A DNA stretch of 64,000 nt, from NCBI GenBank assembly GCA_963738325.1, contig CAVTWD010000006.1, positions 7,990-71,989 on the forward strand, read 5' to 3'. The DNA comes from CAVTWD01 sp963738325. Lineage in GTDB: Bacteria > Actinomycetota > Acidimicrobiia > Acidimicrobiales > Ilumatobacteraceae. The position numbers and the translations under genes are program-made. Positions 1 through 8,068 of this stretch are shown piece by piece (positions within the stretch are counted from its first letter, which is position 1; each line of letters opens with the position of its first letter). Below the pieces are notes generated by a model. It saw only the letters and a program-made list of their open reading frames with translations. It was not told the origin of the DNA and made no database searches.

Positions 1-84
1 TACCGCATCTTCCCAAAACTCGGAGTCACCTCGCGTTCACAACTCCCGACGCGACTCAAGTCGACCAGCTACGCGTTGATGTAG
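1..84 (+). pseudogene. 3' end of a LuxR-type regulator (5' part outside the window)
   Basis: Frame 1 reads from the first base to a TAG at 82-84. The 27 residues include YRIFPKLGVTSRSQL, which matches the recognition-helix and tail pattern of LuxR/GerE DNA-binding domains (consensus VEYHLRKVFxKLGVTSRxQL). It should therefore be the C-terminus of a response-regulator-like or MalT-like transcription factor whose body lies before the window. The same motif ends the LuxR gene at 6079-7581, so the two may be paralogues. Whether the upstream part is intact cannot be judged. It overlaps the tail of a convergent minus-strand fragment. Confidence 0.7.
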
Positions 85-298
85 CGGCGTATCGAACACG
101 CTGGGGAGCGCTGAGCGACTTCGGCCCGCAGGGCTTGCTGCACCCACGGTTCGACCAACAGCGGGAACGCGGCGTTCGCCGCGCCGACAGCGCAAACGCG
201 AGAGCGATGGCGCCGAAATGCATCTCGATGCGCCGATGATCGTGTCCCGCTTCGATGAGCTGCTCGCGCAGCTCGCTGAGCCCAGGTTCGGTGGTCAA
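69..298 (-). pseudogene. frameshifted coding remnant, possibly luciferase-like (LLM) oxidoreductase
   Basis: Two minus-strand frames join into one plausible protein. The first (from 298) reads TEPGLSELREQLIEAGHDHR and continues hydrophobic to about base 181. The second then carries on with NAAFPLLVEPWVQQALRAEV and stops at 69-71. The ELREQLxEAGxDxRxIEMHFG pattern resembles the C-terminal half of LLM-class flavin/F420 oxidoreductases, but the match is weak. No full N-terminal barrel sequence is present, so it is a fragment or begins elsewhere. Other LLM-like tails occur at 4334-4501 and 5866-5955. The family assignment is tentative; that these bases once coded is more likely. Confidence 0.4.
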
Positions 299-338
299 TC
301 ATGGGTCGTCGACCTCGTCCTGACGGTCGGCGCGCATC

Positions 339-875
339 TCACGACACCGCGGCGGCACGGCGGGCCGCTCGTCCTCGCGAGAACGCGGTCGCGATCTCAA
401 CGCCACCCGCAACGATGGCGATGACGCCGATGATAACCGCGGCGGCGCGTACCGTCCCCGACCGGCGTGCGATCAGCGCGACGCCGAGGATGACCTGCAC
501 GATGTCTGCGACGAACCGGGCGGTCCAATGCACGTGTTCGCGACGCGTCGCGGCGACGATCGTCGCGTCGACGGTGGCCTGCACCACCACGATGGTGCCG
601 ACGACGACGGCGAGAACGAGCAACGTGGGGTGGGGCCACGCCAGTAGCACCAAACCGGCGCCGACCTCGAGCGCACCTTGCAGCGCCCCGAGCGCGCCCG
701 TGACGCCATCGAAGGATGTCGTGGTGAGGTGCAACGCACCCCGGGCGACGAGCAGCATCGCGACGAATGCTGCGAGCTGGGCGATCGTCCAGTCGACGAG
801 GAACAGAGCGATGCCGGCGATCACCGCGACGGCGCCGATCACGGCGAGCTTCCATGGCGGCCCGAACGGCGACAT
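339..875 (-). CDS. HdeD/DUF308-family membrane protein
   Basis: A 178-aa protein starting MSPFGPPWKLAVIG. It is almost entirely hydrophobic, with about six membrane spans arranged as three helical hairpins, as in the DUF308/HdeD family. Each hairpin has the family pattern of an Ala/Gly/Val-rich helix, a short WP or HPT turn and a second helix (for example LAWPHPTLLVLAVVVG). HdeD proteins are inner-membrane proteins linked to acid and other stress in enterics; the role here is unknown. The start was chosen because ATG overlaps the TGA of the upstream DUF1003-like gene by one base (TGATG), so translation is likely coupled. Much longer in-frame extensions are Arg/His-rich shadow sequence. A second HdeD-like gene lies two genes upstream. 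Confidence 0.75.
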   Translation of the reverse strand: MSPFGPPWKLAVIGAVAVIAGIALFLVDWTIAQLAAFVAMLLVARGALHLTTTSFDGVTGALGALQGALEVGAGLVLLAWPHPTLLVLAVVVGTIVVVQATVDATIVAATRREHVHWTARFVADIVQVILGVALIARRSGTVRAAAVIIGVIAIVAGGVEIATAFSRGRAARRAAAVS

Positions 876-1306
876 CACGTCTCCGCAACCGGGGCCGGCG
901 ACATCGCGGCAAGCAGGCGCACTACGTCGGCATGCGTGCGCTCGAGCAGCGGGACCTGTGCCTTGATCTCCTCCGCGATCGCCTGCGCGTTGTCGGTCAT
1001 CACGTTGTTCCGCTTCAGTTCCTTGTGGATGAGCTTCGCGAGTACCTCCATCCGGTCGGCCTGGTTGCGGTTGTGGCGCTCGGTGCGGTTCGTCGACGCG
1101 CCCACAAGGAAGCCAATGTACAGCTCGGCGATGGTGGTGACCGTGTTCAACGGGAAGTTGAAATTGTTCGACGTGAACCAGGCGGGCAACACGCTGTGGT
1201 TCGCCAGGTATGGGCCGAACGCGAACCACGTGCCGACGAGGATGAGCCAGACGACGATGTTCTGCCAGGTGCCCATTGCATAGCTGACGCGATCGGCGAC
1301 GCGCAC
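875..1306 (-). CDS. DUF1003-like membrane protein, 5' end uncertain
   Basis: 143 aa from a GTG at 1306. Two membrane spans (residues about 10-35 and 50-72) are followed by a cytoplasmic helix rich in Asn/Arg (NRTERHNRNQADRM), the arrangement seen in DUF1003 proteins. The family's function is unknown. The C-terminal half looks like a coiled coil. The true start is doubtful. In a shifted frame an ATG at 1391 begins a His/Asp-rich leader (MNHYPDHREHDDDHGDEHED) that would fit as a cytosolic N-terminus if one base near 1310 is wrong. Its stop overlaps the HdeD-like gene at 339-875, so these genes form one transcription unit. Confidence 0.65.
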   Translation of the reverse strand: MRVADRVSYAMGTWQNIVVWLILVGTWFAFGPYLANHSVLPAWFTSNNFNFPLNTVTTIAELYIGFLVGASTNRTERHNRNQADRMEVLAKLIHKELKRNNVMTDNAQAIAEEIKAQVPLLERTHADVVRLLAAMSPAPVAET

Positions 1307-1387
1307 GAAGCGGCTCGTGTGTTTGTTCGTTGTCCTCGTGTTCGTCGCCGTGGTCGTCGTCGTGTTCGCGGTGGTCGGGGTAGTGGT

Positions 1388-1841
1388 TCATGGCATGGCT
1401 CCCATCGCCCGGCGGCCGAATCGAAGGACCGTCGCGGCGCCGCGTCGAGTTCGCGGTCGAGGTTGTCGGCCCGAGCTGAGAGGTTCTTCGCCTCGAACGC
1501 GAGCACGGTCTGGACGGCGCCGGAGATCAGGGCCCAGAGGCCGAGCGCGAGGACGGCGGCGACGAGGGTGAGCCCAGGACGGGCGAGCAGCCAGAACGAA
1601 AACAACGTTTCGAGGATGCCGAAGGCCAGCATGAGCCCCCAGTAGGGAAGGAGGCTGCGGGCGCTGATCGCGCCGGCGATCGTCATGATGCCGCTGAACA
1701 GCACGTACCAGCCGATGAAGAACGCAATGACGAGCAGCGTGAGACCGGGCCACACCCAGAGCGCGAGCCGACGAACGCTTCGATCAAGCCGAGCGCCATC
1801 GACCAGCCGCGTCCGGAGCCGTCGAGCGGGACGCTGATCAT
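1388..1841 (-). pseudogene. second HdeD/DUF308-like membrane protein, frameshifted
   Basis: The N-terminus MISVPLDGSGRGWSMALGLI starts at an ATG at 1841. Near 1775 the reading frame must shift to continue with WPGLTLLVIAFFIGWYVLFS and three further hydrophobic segments, ending around FEAKNLSARADNLDREL. This is the repeated-hairpin pattern of DUF308. A second shift near 1400 would bring it to a TGA at 1388, just overlapping the His/Asp-rich leader of the next gene. So at least one and perhaps two single-base shifts separate it from an intact gene. Its start codon ends two bases from the first recognisable codon of the opposite-strand pirin fragment. Confidence 0.6.
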
Positions 1842-1842
1842 C

Positions 1843-2370
1843 GTGAACTTGCCCCCGGCGCTCAAGCTGACGACGCCGCGCTACCAAGCGATCACGAGGG
1901 ACGCGCTTCGCCTCCTCACTTCCGATGACGGCGGCGCGGTGATCCGGCTCATCGCCGGCGACATCGGCGGCTTCACGGGTCCGGGGGTCACCCGCACCCC
2001 GATCACCTACGCCCATGTGACCCTCGCGCCTGGAGCCCAGCTCTCCGTGCCTTGGAACGCTGCGTTCAGCGCGCTGGCCTACGTGCTGACCGGTCGAGGC
2101 ACCGCCGGATCAGAGCGCCGCCCGATCGAGAGCGGCCAGCTCATCGTGTTCGGTCCCGGCGACCATGTGGTGGTGGCCGCCGCCGACCGGCAGGCCGAGC
2201 CGCTCGACGTGCTCCTGCTCGGCGGGCTGCCGATCCGCGCACCGATGGCCCACTACGGCCCCTTCGTGATGAACACCCGCGAGGAGATCATCCAAGCCGT
2301 CGACGACTACCAGGCCGGCCGACTCGGAATCGTCCCCGCCGACCAGCTGGCACCCCGGAGCTTCGCGTGA
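1843..2370 (+). pseudogene. pirin-family protein, N-terminal half missing
   Basis: 175 aa from a GTG. The sequence starts with VNLPPALKLTTPRYQAI, which in pirins (bicupin, about 230-290 aa) lies at the boundary between the two cupin domains. What follows is the pirin C-terminal cupin: IAGDIGGFTGPG, HVTLAPGAQLSVPW, a YVLTGRG strand, and GLPIRAPMAHYGPFVMNT near the end, which is strongly conserved. The metal-binding N-terminal cupin (the His/Glu site that gives quercetinase activity in some members) is absent, and upstream bases are antisense to the HdeD-like gene. It is a truncated gene, or it starts at this GTG as a one-domain protein. The downstream zinc-finger gene overlaps its stop (GTGA). 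Confidence 0.75.
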
Positions 2371-2657
2371 GCCGAACCTGCGGTCACCTCGACCAAGTCG
2401 TCGACGTCATCCCCAGCAGCGACGGGTGCGAGGACTGCCTGCGCATCGGGGGCCGATGGGTGCACCTGCGGCTGTGCATGTCCTGCGGCCACGTCGTCTG
2501 CTGCGACAACTCGCCGCACCGGCACGCCACCGCCCACTTCCACTCCAGGCACCATCCGCTCGTCCAGTCCTACGAACCAGGCGAGGACTGGTGGTACTGC
2601 TGCCTCGACGACCTCGCCTTCACCGTCGACGGCGCACCGTCGTTCGCCCACCCATGA
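2367..2657 (+). CDS. UBP-type zinc-finger protein
   Basis: 96 aa with GTG start overlapping the pirin stop by four bases. It contains the ZnF-UBP spacing: CGH near residue 4, CEDCLRIG, HLRLCMSCGHVVCCDNSPHR, then HFHSRHHPLVQSYEPG and WWYCCLDD. Cys and His residues for at least two zinc sites are all present. In eukaryotes this fold binds the ubiquitin C-terminal tail. Bacterial stand-alone versions are common in actinobacteria and of unknown function. The overlap with the pirin reading frame suggests it was the next gene of a pirin operon and survived the truncation of its neighbour. Confidence 0.85.
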   Translation: MSRTCGHLDQVVDVIPSSDGCEDCLRIGGRWVHLRLCMSCGHVVCCDNSPHRHATAHFHSRHHPLVQSYEPGEDWWYCCLDDLAFTVDGAPSFAHP

Positions 2658-2889
2658 GCGTCGGACCCGCCAACGCGCTCCGCGACGCTGAGGCCGGACG
2701 ACGGGCGAAGCACGATCGCGCGAACGATCACCGTTCCCGTCGACCTCCCTCCGAGCAACGCCAGCGTCTCGCCGACGTCGCCGAGCGGACCCCGGGTGAC
2801 CGTCGCGATCCGGGCCGGCACACCCATCAGCACCACCTTCCAATCACGCGGCGAATGAACGTCACGACCGACACAAGGAGCACACTCCA

Positions 2890-3477
2890 ATGACAACGCG
2901 AACGCTCAGTGTCCTTCGCACCCACGACGACCGCGAGATCCCCGTCGCCGGCGAGTACGCCCTCGACCCAGCCCACACCTCCGTCGAGTTCATCGGCCGA
3001 CATCTCATGATCACCAAGGTCAGGGGCCGCTTCCCGGAGGTCTCGGGGACCATCACCATCGATGACCAACCAGAGCGATCCCATGTCGAGGTCGACCTCG
3101 AGGTGGCCAGCATCGACACCGGCAACCCCGACCGCGACCGCCATCTCCGAAGCGCCGACTTCTTCGACGCCGACAAGTACCCGACCATCACCTTCCGGTC
3201 CACCAAAGTCGAAGCCGGCACCTCGGGCACCTGGGCGGTGACAGGCGACCTGACCGTCCGCGACGTCACCCGGCCGATCACGCTCCAAGTCGACTTCGAC
3301 GGCGCCAACGCCTCACCGATCGGCGACGAGCGCGTCGCCTTCAGCGCAGCCACTGAGGTCGATCGCGAGGACTGGGGTCTCACCTGGAACGTCGCCCTCG
3401 AGACCGGCGGCATGCTCGTCGGAAGGAAGGTCCGTATCGAGCTCAACGTCCAAGCCGTTGCCTCGGTGCGACCGTGA
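2890..3477 (+). CDS. YceI-family lipid-binding protein
   Basis: 195 aa preceded by an AGGAG about ten bases upstream of ATG. It shows the complete YceI signature: DPAHTSVEFIGRHLMITKVR, a middle HVEVDLEVASIDTGNPDRDRHLRSADFFDADKY-type block (first part near residues 72-105), then FRSTKV, GDLTVRDVTRPITLQVDF and a C-terminal strand with DREDWGLTWN. YceI proteins form a lipocalin-like barrel that binds polyprenyl chains. No signal peptide is visible, so this is the cytoplasmic type usual in actinobacteria. It overlaps the next gene (GTGA), which suggests an operon with the F420-reductase-like protein. Confidence 0.93.
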   Translation: MTTRTLSVLRTHDDREIPVAGEYALDPAHTSVEFIGRHLMITKVRGRFPEVSGTITIDDQPERSHVEVDLEVASIDTGNPDRDRHLRSADFFDADKYPTITFRSTKVEAGTSGTWAVTGDLTVRDVTRPITLQVDFDGANASPIGDERVAFSAATEVDREDWGLTWNVALETGGMLVGRKVRIELNVQAVASVRP

Positions 3478-4112
3478 CCAGGGTGAGTGAGGACGTAGAA
3501 CGCGAGCGGCCCGCCACACATCGAACCCGGACGGTTGGCATAATCGGTGCCGGCCACATCGGGCAGGCGTTGGCTCGCACAACACTGCGGGCTGGTCGGG
3601 AGGCCGTGATCGCGAACAGCCGCGGCCCGGAATCTCTCGCGCCGGTGGTGGCCGCCCTCGGTGCAGGAGTGTCGGCTGGCACAGTCGTCGAGGCGGCGGC
3701 AGCCGGCATCGTCGCGATCGCGGTGCCGTGGACCAACGTCCCCGCGGCGGTCACCGGGCTGCAATGGGACGGTCAGACCGTGATCGACGCGACCAACGCG
3801 TGGAACGCCGATCTCGGCGGCCGCACCTCCAGCGAGATCGTCGCCGACCTCGTCCCCGGCGCCCGCCTCGTCAAGGCGGCCAACACGCTTGCGGCGGACG
3901 TCCTGGCCGCAGATCCCCATGAGGCGGGCGGCCGTCTGGTGATCTTCCTGTCCGGCGACGACGCCCCGGCCAAGGCCGCGGTCGTCGAACTGTTCGACGC
4001 CGCCGGCTTCTTCCCGATCGACCTCGGTGACCTGGTGACGGGCGGGCGCATGCAGCAGTTGGGGGGCCCGCTGCCGTCGCACGACCTGGTGAGGCTCCCT
4101 CCCGTCAGATGA
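3474..4112 (+). CDS. NADPH-dependent F420 reductase-like protein
   Basis: 212 aa with GTG start overlapping the YceI stop. The Rossmann motif VGIIGAGHIGQALA lies at residues 20-33, followed by NSRGPESLAP (the NADP phosphate-binding turn of the Fno/NPD family), AVPWTNVP, DATNAW, KAANTLAADVL and an LSGDD block. These are the elements of the 'NADP oxidoreductase, coenzyme F420-dependent' fold. It may move hydride between NADP(H) and F420, though many members have other substrates. The C-terminal GGRMQQLGGPL is shared with the broken paralogue at 7593-8068, which lacks the Rossmann N-terminus. Confidence 0.85.
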   Translation: MTRVSEDVERERPATHRTRTVGIIGAGHIGQALARTTLRAGREAVIANSRGPESLAPVVAALGAGVSAGTVVEAAAAGIVAIAVPWTNVPAAVTGLQWDGQTVIDATNAWNADLGGRTSSEIVADLVPGARLVKAANTLAADVLAADPHEAGGRLVIFLSGDDAPAKAAVVELFDAAGFFPIDLGDLVTGGRMQQLGGPLPSHDLVRLPPVR

Positions 4113-4333
4113 ACAAGCAGATGCCAACCGACCACGAGTGCAGGGACGCCGCGGCACGCGGCCGTGCTCGTCTCGGTCCCGTCGGTGTCAGGATGCAGCT
4201 GATCAGCGAGCCAGCGACTGCCGAGCCTGCGGTTGCCCCGTCGTCTTGCAAGATCTCGGGTACGGGCCCGTGCGTCCATCTCCGAGGCGGCCGCGACGCA
4301 GTACGCCGCAGCCCTCTCGAACTCGGCGCCTGA
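4113..4333. other. no recognisable gene
   Basis: Between the F420-reductase-like gene and the LLM remnant both strands are open for short stretches, but none gives a protein pattern I recognise. A plus-strand frame with an Ala-rich ISEAAATQYAAAL segment and a minus-strand frame with an Ala-rich mirror of it are equally plausible, so neither is called. Confidence 0.4.
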
Positions 4334-4501
4334 AACCGTGGCGCGAAGATCGCCGACACTCTCACCGCGCTCGACGCGACGCCCTTCGACCTCAACAATG
4401 GGATGGGTGGACACTCCCATTCGAAGCTCATGACCAGCATCGAGCGCTACGGCATGCAGGTTCTCGTCCAAGGATGCTCGCATGAGCAATCGACGGGATG
4501 A
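4334..4501 (+). pseudogene. 3' remnant of an LLM-class flavin/F420 oxidoreductase
   Basis: After an in-frame TGA the frame reads AKIADTLTALDATPFDLNNG and later HSKLMTSIERYGMQVL, ending at a TGA. The closing pattern (M-x-SIE-x-YG-x-x-V) is how many bacterial-luciferase-like oxidoreductases end. The barrel with its FMN/F420 site is missing, so this is a leftover tail of about 55 codons. A very similar tail (MTSIELYGTR) lies on the opposite strand at 5866-5955. The family call rests on this short motif only. Confidence 0.45.
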
Positions 4502-4902
4502 AGCCCGGACGTTCTCTTCGACCAACGACGCCGCCACGGCGTTCCCGACGCCCGACGACGCCAAGCTGCCGCGCTCGATCCGCCAGAGCGAGCCGAGGCC
4601 TCACCACTCCATCTTGGACGCTGATGGCCAGCAGGTCGGTCCCCGCCGGGTTCGGCCGTGGAGCCCGGACAGTCAGCGGTAGGCGTCGACCACGCGCTGA
4701 CTGAACCCCGGTCGATCTGACCCGGGCGAGGATGAGGGCGCCTTCCACGGTTTCGCTCCGGCCCTCGCGGACCTCAACACAGCCGCGAACTTGGGGGCCG
4801 ACCATCGCGATGTCGATACGGAGCGCGCCGCGATCTTTCAGGCGGGCAGTTTCGGATGGGGGGAAATCGGTCGCACCGTTCCCTCCAAACCAGCCGCGAG
4901 GC
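4502..4902. other. no recognisable gene
   Basis: About 400 bases between the LLM remnant and the end of the DUF5996 gene. Open frames exist on both strands, but they are Arg/Ser/Pro-rich and look like translation of high-G+C non-coding or antisense sequence. A minus-strand stretch with IDIAMVGPQVRGCVEV could be an old fragment. I cannot support it. Confidence 0.4.
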
Positions 4903-5823
4903 TCAGACGGCGGCCGGGGGGGCGCCCTGGGTGCTGGCGGCGAGGTCCGGGTCCCATCCGCAGACCATGCAGGCGTGTCGAATCGCCGAAAGGCCGAAGT
5001 CGAGCGCGGCGCCGTGCGGGTCCGGTACGACGCGAACGTCGTCCCAGTCGAGGATGTACTCGCGCAGTTCCGTGTTCCAGTGCGCGGTCGGCGGTGACAG
5101 CGTTGCTTTCTCGAACCCGTCCGGGGCCGGGAAGGCAAAGGCGAAGAACGCGGCGTGCGGGTAGCGGGCATCGCCCGGCCACCAGCCGACTTCGATCTGC
5201 TGCGCGTTGGCCGAGTTGCGCGTGATGAAGTCGCTCGAGGGCGGGTCGACAGCTCGACCGGAGAACAGGCTCACGGCGAGGTCGAAGGTGCCCCACCACG
5301 CGTTGACCGGCGTGGAGCGTCCCCGGTAGGGAGCGCGGAGTGCTGCGAGCACCAGCGCCGCCCGGGTTGCCGCCGCGAAGTAGGTGGTCACCTGGGTCGG
5401 GTCGTAAGTGGCGTGCTCGAAGTCCTCGTCGAGCGGCGTCGTCCACGGGGTCTCTTGCGGTCTGGGGTCGATGTGCACCGGGCCGGCGAGGTCGCCGACG
5501 GCAGCCAACAGCTCAAGTGTCACGTCGGCGACTGGCCGGTCGGGGGCGAGCGGGATGCGTTGTGCACGACCGTCGGTGTGCTCGGCCACCGCGTGGTGGG
5601 TGTGCAGGTCCAGGGCGACGACCAGAGCGCCGGACCCGTCGGGCGCCGGCAGCGGCAGGGTCTCCCAGCCGCGCCCGCTGAGGCGCAGAGCGGCGTGCTG
5701 GAGCTGCGGCTCCGGCGGGGCGAGCGCCACTGCGAGCTTGCCCAGGACCTGGGTGTGCGAGTGCAGGGTGTCGCAGGAGGCGCTCCACGTCTCGTAGGGA
5801 AGCGGCGGCCATGTCGAGGGCAT
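4903..5823 (-). CDS. DUF5996-family protein
   Basis: 306 aa. The start MPSTWPPLPYETW at 5823 was chosen over a GTG nine bases upstream because family members begin this way. Recognisable blocks are the LHSHTQVLGKLAVALAPPEP strand, DLHTHHAVAEHTDG, WGTFDLAVSLFSGR, a C-terminal EVGWWPGDARYPHAAFFAFA segment, and DDVRVVPDPHGAALDFG near the end. DUF5996 proteins are widespread in actinobacteria and proteobacteria as roughly 300-aa single-domain soluble proteins with no established activity. The reading frame is intact, unlike most genes around it. Confidence 0.88.
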   Translation of the reverse strand: MPSTWPPLPYETWSASCDTLHSHTQVLGKLAVALAPPEPQLQHAALRLSGRGWETLPLPAPDGSGALVVALDLHTHHAVAEHTDGRAQRIPLAPDRPVADVTLELLAAVGDLAGPVHIDPRPQETPWTTPLDEDFEHATYDPTQVTTYFAAATRAALVLAALRAPYRGRSTPVNAWWGTFDLAVSLFSGRAVDPPSSDFITRNSANAQQIEVGWWPGDARYPHAAFFAFAFPAPDGFEKATLSPPTAHWNTELREYILDWDDVRVVPDPHGAALDFGLSAIRHACMVCGWDPDLAASTQGAPPAAV

Positions 5824-5865
5824 CGAAACCACCTTACCGATGGCGAAGGGTGTGGCTATCGGCCA

Positions 5866-5955
5866 TCAGGCCACGGACTCGCGGCACGACCGGGTGCCGT
5901 AGAGCTCGATACTGGTCATGACGCCGTCATGGTAGAGGCCGACCATGCCGTACTT
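5866..5955 (-). pseudogene. second LLM-type 3' remnant
   Basis: The minus frame reads KYGMVGLYHDGVMTSIELYG and then TRSCRESVA to a TGA at 5866. The MTSIELYGT motif repeats the end of the remnant at 4334-4501 and the usual closing residues of luciferase-like monooxygenases. Sequence before it quickly loses resemblance. It sits between the DUF5996 start and the LuxR 3' end. Tentative. Confidence 0.35.
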
Positions 5956-6078
5956 GAGGCGGAGCGAATGGCGCCAAGGCCGGCGCACCACACCTCGTCG
6001 TGAATGCGGTCCCGACTGCCGATCGACGCCGAACCTTGGCTGCGGTAGTCCCCGAACTCGGCGTCCAGCGCGACCCAA

Positions 6079-7581
6079 CTACGACACCCGGCGTGCGAGC
6101 TGCGTCCGTGACGTCACGTCGAGCTTCCGGAACACCTTGCGTAGGTGGTACTCGACGGTGCTCGGGCTGATGAACAGCCGAGCGGCGATCTCTCCGATTC
6201 GTGTACCCCTTCGCCGTCAGTTGGGCGATCTGCGCCTCCTGCGGAGTGAGCTGGTCGAGAGTGTCCACCGTCCGTTTCCGGGCGCGCTCGCCCGTAGCCT
6301 GTAGTTCCACTCGTGCCCGCTCGGCGAACGCCTCCATCCCGAAGTCGGCAAAGAGCTCATGGGCGACCCGCAGCTGATCCCGTGCGTCAAGGCGGCGGCG
6401 TTGGCGGCGCAGCCACTCCCCGTAGAGCAGATGAGCCCGCGCCAGGTCCAGACGAAGGCGTGTCGGCTGTAGAAGATCGATCGCGTCTCGGTAGAGCGCC
6501 TCGGCGGCTTCCGTGTGACTGAGGAGCGCCCGCGAGCGTGTTTCCACGCCCAGCGCCCACGGGTGCCGCTGGCACTCGTGGATTCGCGCAACAGGTCGAA
6601 GGCCTCGGCGGCGCGGTCGGTTCGGCCGCTGCGGCTGGCGGCTTCGATCAGCTCGACCGTCGCGAACGTCGAGAACCACAGCTCGTGCGGATCCGTGGTG
6701 GCGTCCGCGGCAGCGGTGAACGCATCGTCGTAGCGCGCCAGCCCGTTGTAGAGCGCGGCGGTCACCCACTGCGAGACGGTGAGCCCAACTCCCTTCGCCG
6801 CGGGTGATGAAGTCCGACATGTTGGTCCGCACCAATCGCGTGACTTCATCCTCGCGGCCACGAAAGCGGCGAGGGCGAGTGCGCCGTACAGGGGGACGAT
6901 TCGACTGTACGTTGCGTCGGCCAGAGCGTCCGACTGCTCGACCAGCGACGCGGCCGCCTGCAGCTCCCCCGCGAAGAGGTGGACCTCCACGCGGGTGCTG
7001 AACGCGAGCGGCAGGTGCCCGAGTGCGCCGACCTCGCGGGCCACTCGCACCTGGCGCGCCGTCAAAGAGTCCCAGCTTTCGTAGTCCCAGATGAATCCGG
7101 CCGGTCGGCCCGCCGGCCAGAGCCAGCGCAGGCCTTCTTCCGCTCCGATCTCCTCGCTGTGGAACGCAGTCAAGGCCTTGCGCAAGGTCGGCGTTGCGAC
7201 CGTGTGCCCTTGGGTGATCAGCAGCGCCAACCCGTCGAGGAGGAGGTCCGCCGCTCGCGGCGGAGACGGCGAGGGAGGCGCGGCCAGGGCCGCGGTCGCG
7301 ACCTGTCGCGTGTCGTGTCCGCCTCCCAGTCGACCGGCGAACAGGGTGGCGGTCAGCGCGTCGAGGTAGATATGACGCGCCAGCCGCACATCGAGGGCCT
7401 CGAGTCTTCTGGCCGCCGTGAGCAACAGGCGTGGTGCCTCGCTTCCCCGATCCGCGGCGAAGGAAATTCGGGCGCGAAGGACGTCGACATGGGCCCGCTG
7501 GAACTCGTCCAGCGGGCCTGCCTCCGCCCTCGAACGAGCGTGAGCGCCTCGTCGAGCGCACCCGCCTCAGCCGCGGCCCCG
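6079..7581 (-). pseudogene. MalT/LuxR-type ATPase regulator, N-terminally truncated and frameshifted
   Basis: The C-terminal GerE domain is clear: LTPQEAQIAQLTAKGYTN, then, after a one-base shift near 6200, IGEIAARLFISPSTVEYHLR and KVFRKLDVTSRTQLARRVS to a TAG at 6079. Upstream is the helical TPR-like region (RLEALDVRLARHIYLDALTA, LARAHLLYGEWLRRQRRRLD), which needs further shifts near 6560 and 6820. The AAA/NACHT ATPase domain expected at the N-terminus is missing. The reading ends at about 7581 with AGALDEALTLVRGR, where the bases turn into the opposite-strand F420-reductase-like remnant. About 500 of roughly 900 residues remain. Confidence 0.75.
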
Positions 7582-7592
7582 AATGACTGAAG

Positions 7593-8068
7593 TCGATGGT
7601 CGCGGCGCTGGGCGACGGAGCGTCGGCGCGGACAGTGGCCGAGGCTGCAGCAGCCAGAATCGTGGTCATCGCCGTGCCGTGGGTCAGGGTCCCGGAGGCC
7701 CTCGCGGGACTCCAATGGAACGGTCAGATCGTCATCGACGCCACGAAGGATTTCGACCCCAGCGACCTCGCTGGGAGGACGTCGAGCGAGGTCGTCGCCG
7801 ACCTCGTCGGCGGTGCTGCCGTTGTGAAGGCCGCGACACGCTCGCGGCTGCCCTGCTCGGCGCCGATCCACGCGAGGCGGGAGGCCAGCGTGTGCTCTTT
7901 CTCTCAGGCGATGAGAGAGATGCGAAGGCCGAGGTAAGCGGACTGTTCCAGGACGCGGGCTTCTTCACCATCGACCTGGGCGATCTGATCACCGGCGGCA
8001 AGATGCAACAGGTCGGCGGTCCGCTCGCCGGCGCCAACCTGATTCGTCTCCCCGACCTGGACAAGGCC
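7593..8068 (+). pseudogene. F420-reductase-like paralogue, Rossmann N-terminus lost, frameshifted
   Basis: It begins inside the family fold with VAALGDGASARTVAEAAAA, IAVPWVRVP, GLQWNGQIVIDATKDFD and GRTSSEVVADL. After a shift near 7850 it continues TLAAALLGADPREAGGQRV, LSGDERDAKAEV, DAGFFTIDLGDLITGGKMQQ. Each block aligns one-to-one with the intact gene at 3474-4112. Missing is the first third, including the GxGxxG dinucleotide loop. Its 5' break coincides with the 5' break of the opposite-strand LuxR gene. No stop codon separates it from the SnoaL-like domain that follows in frame. Confidence 0.75.

Noticed and set aside
1147..2016. 289-aa minus frame covering HdeD and pirin regions
   Set aside because: Only its middle part is HdeD-like. 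Both ends are shadows of other genes.
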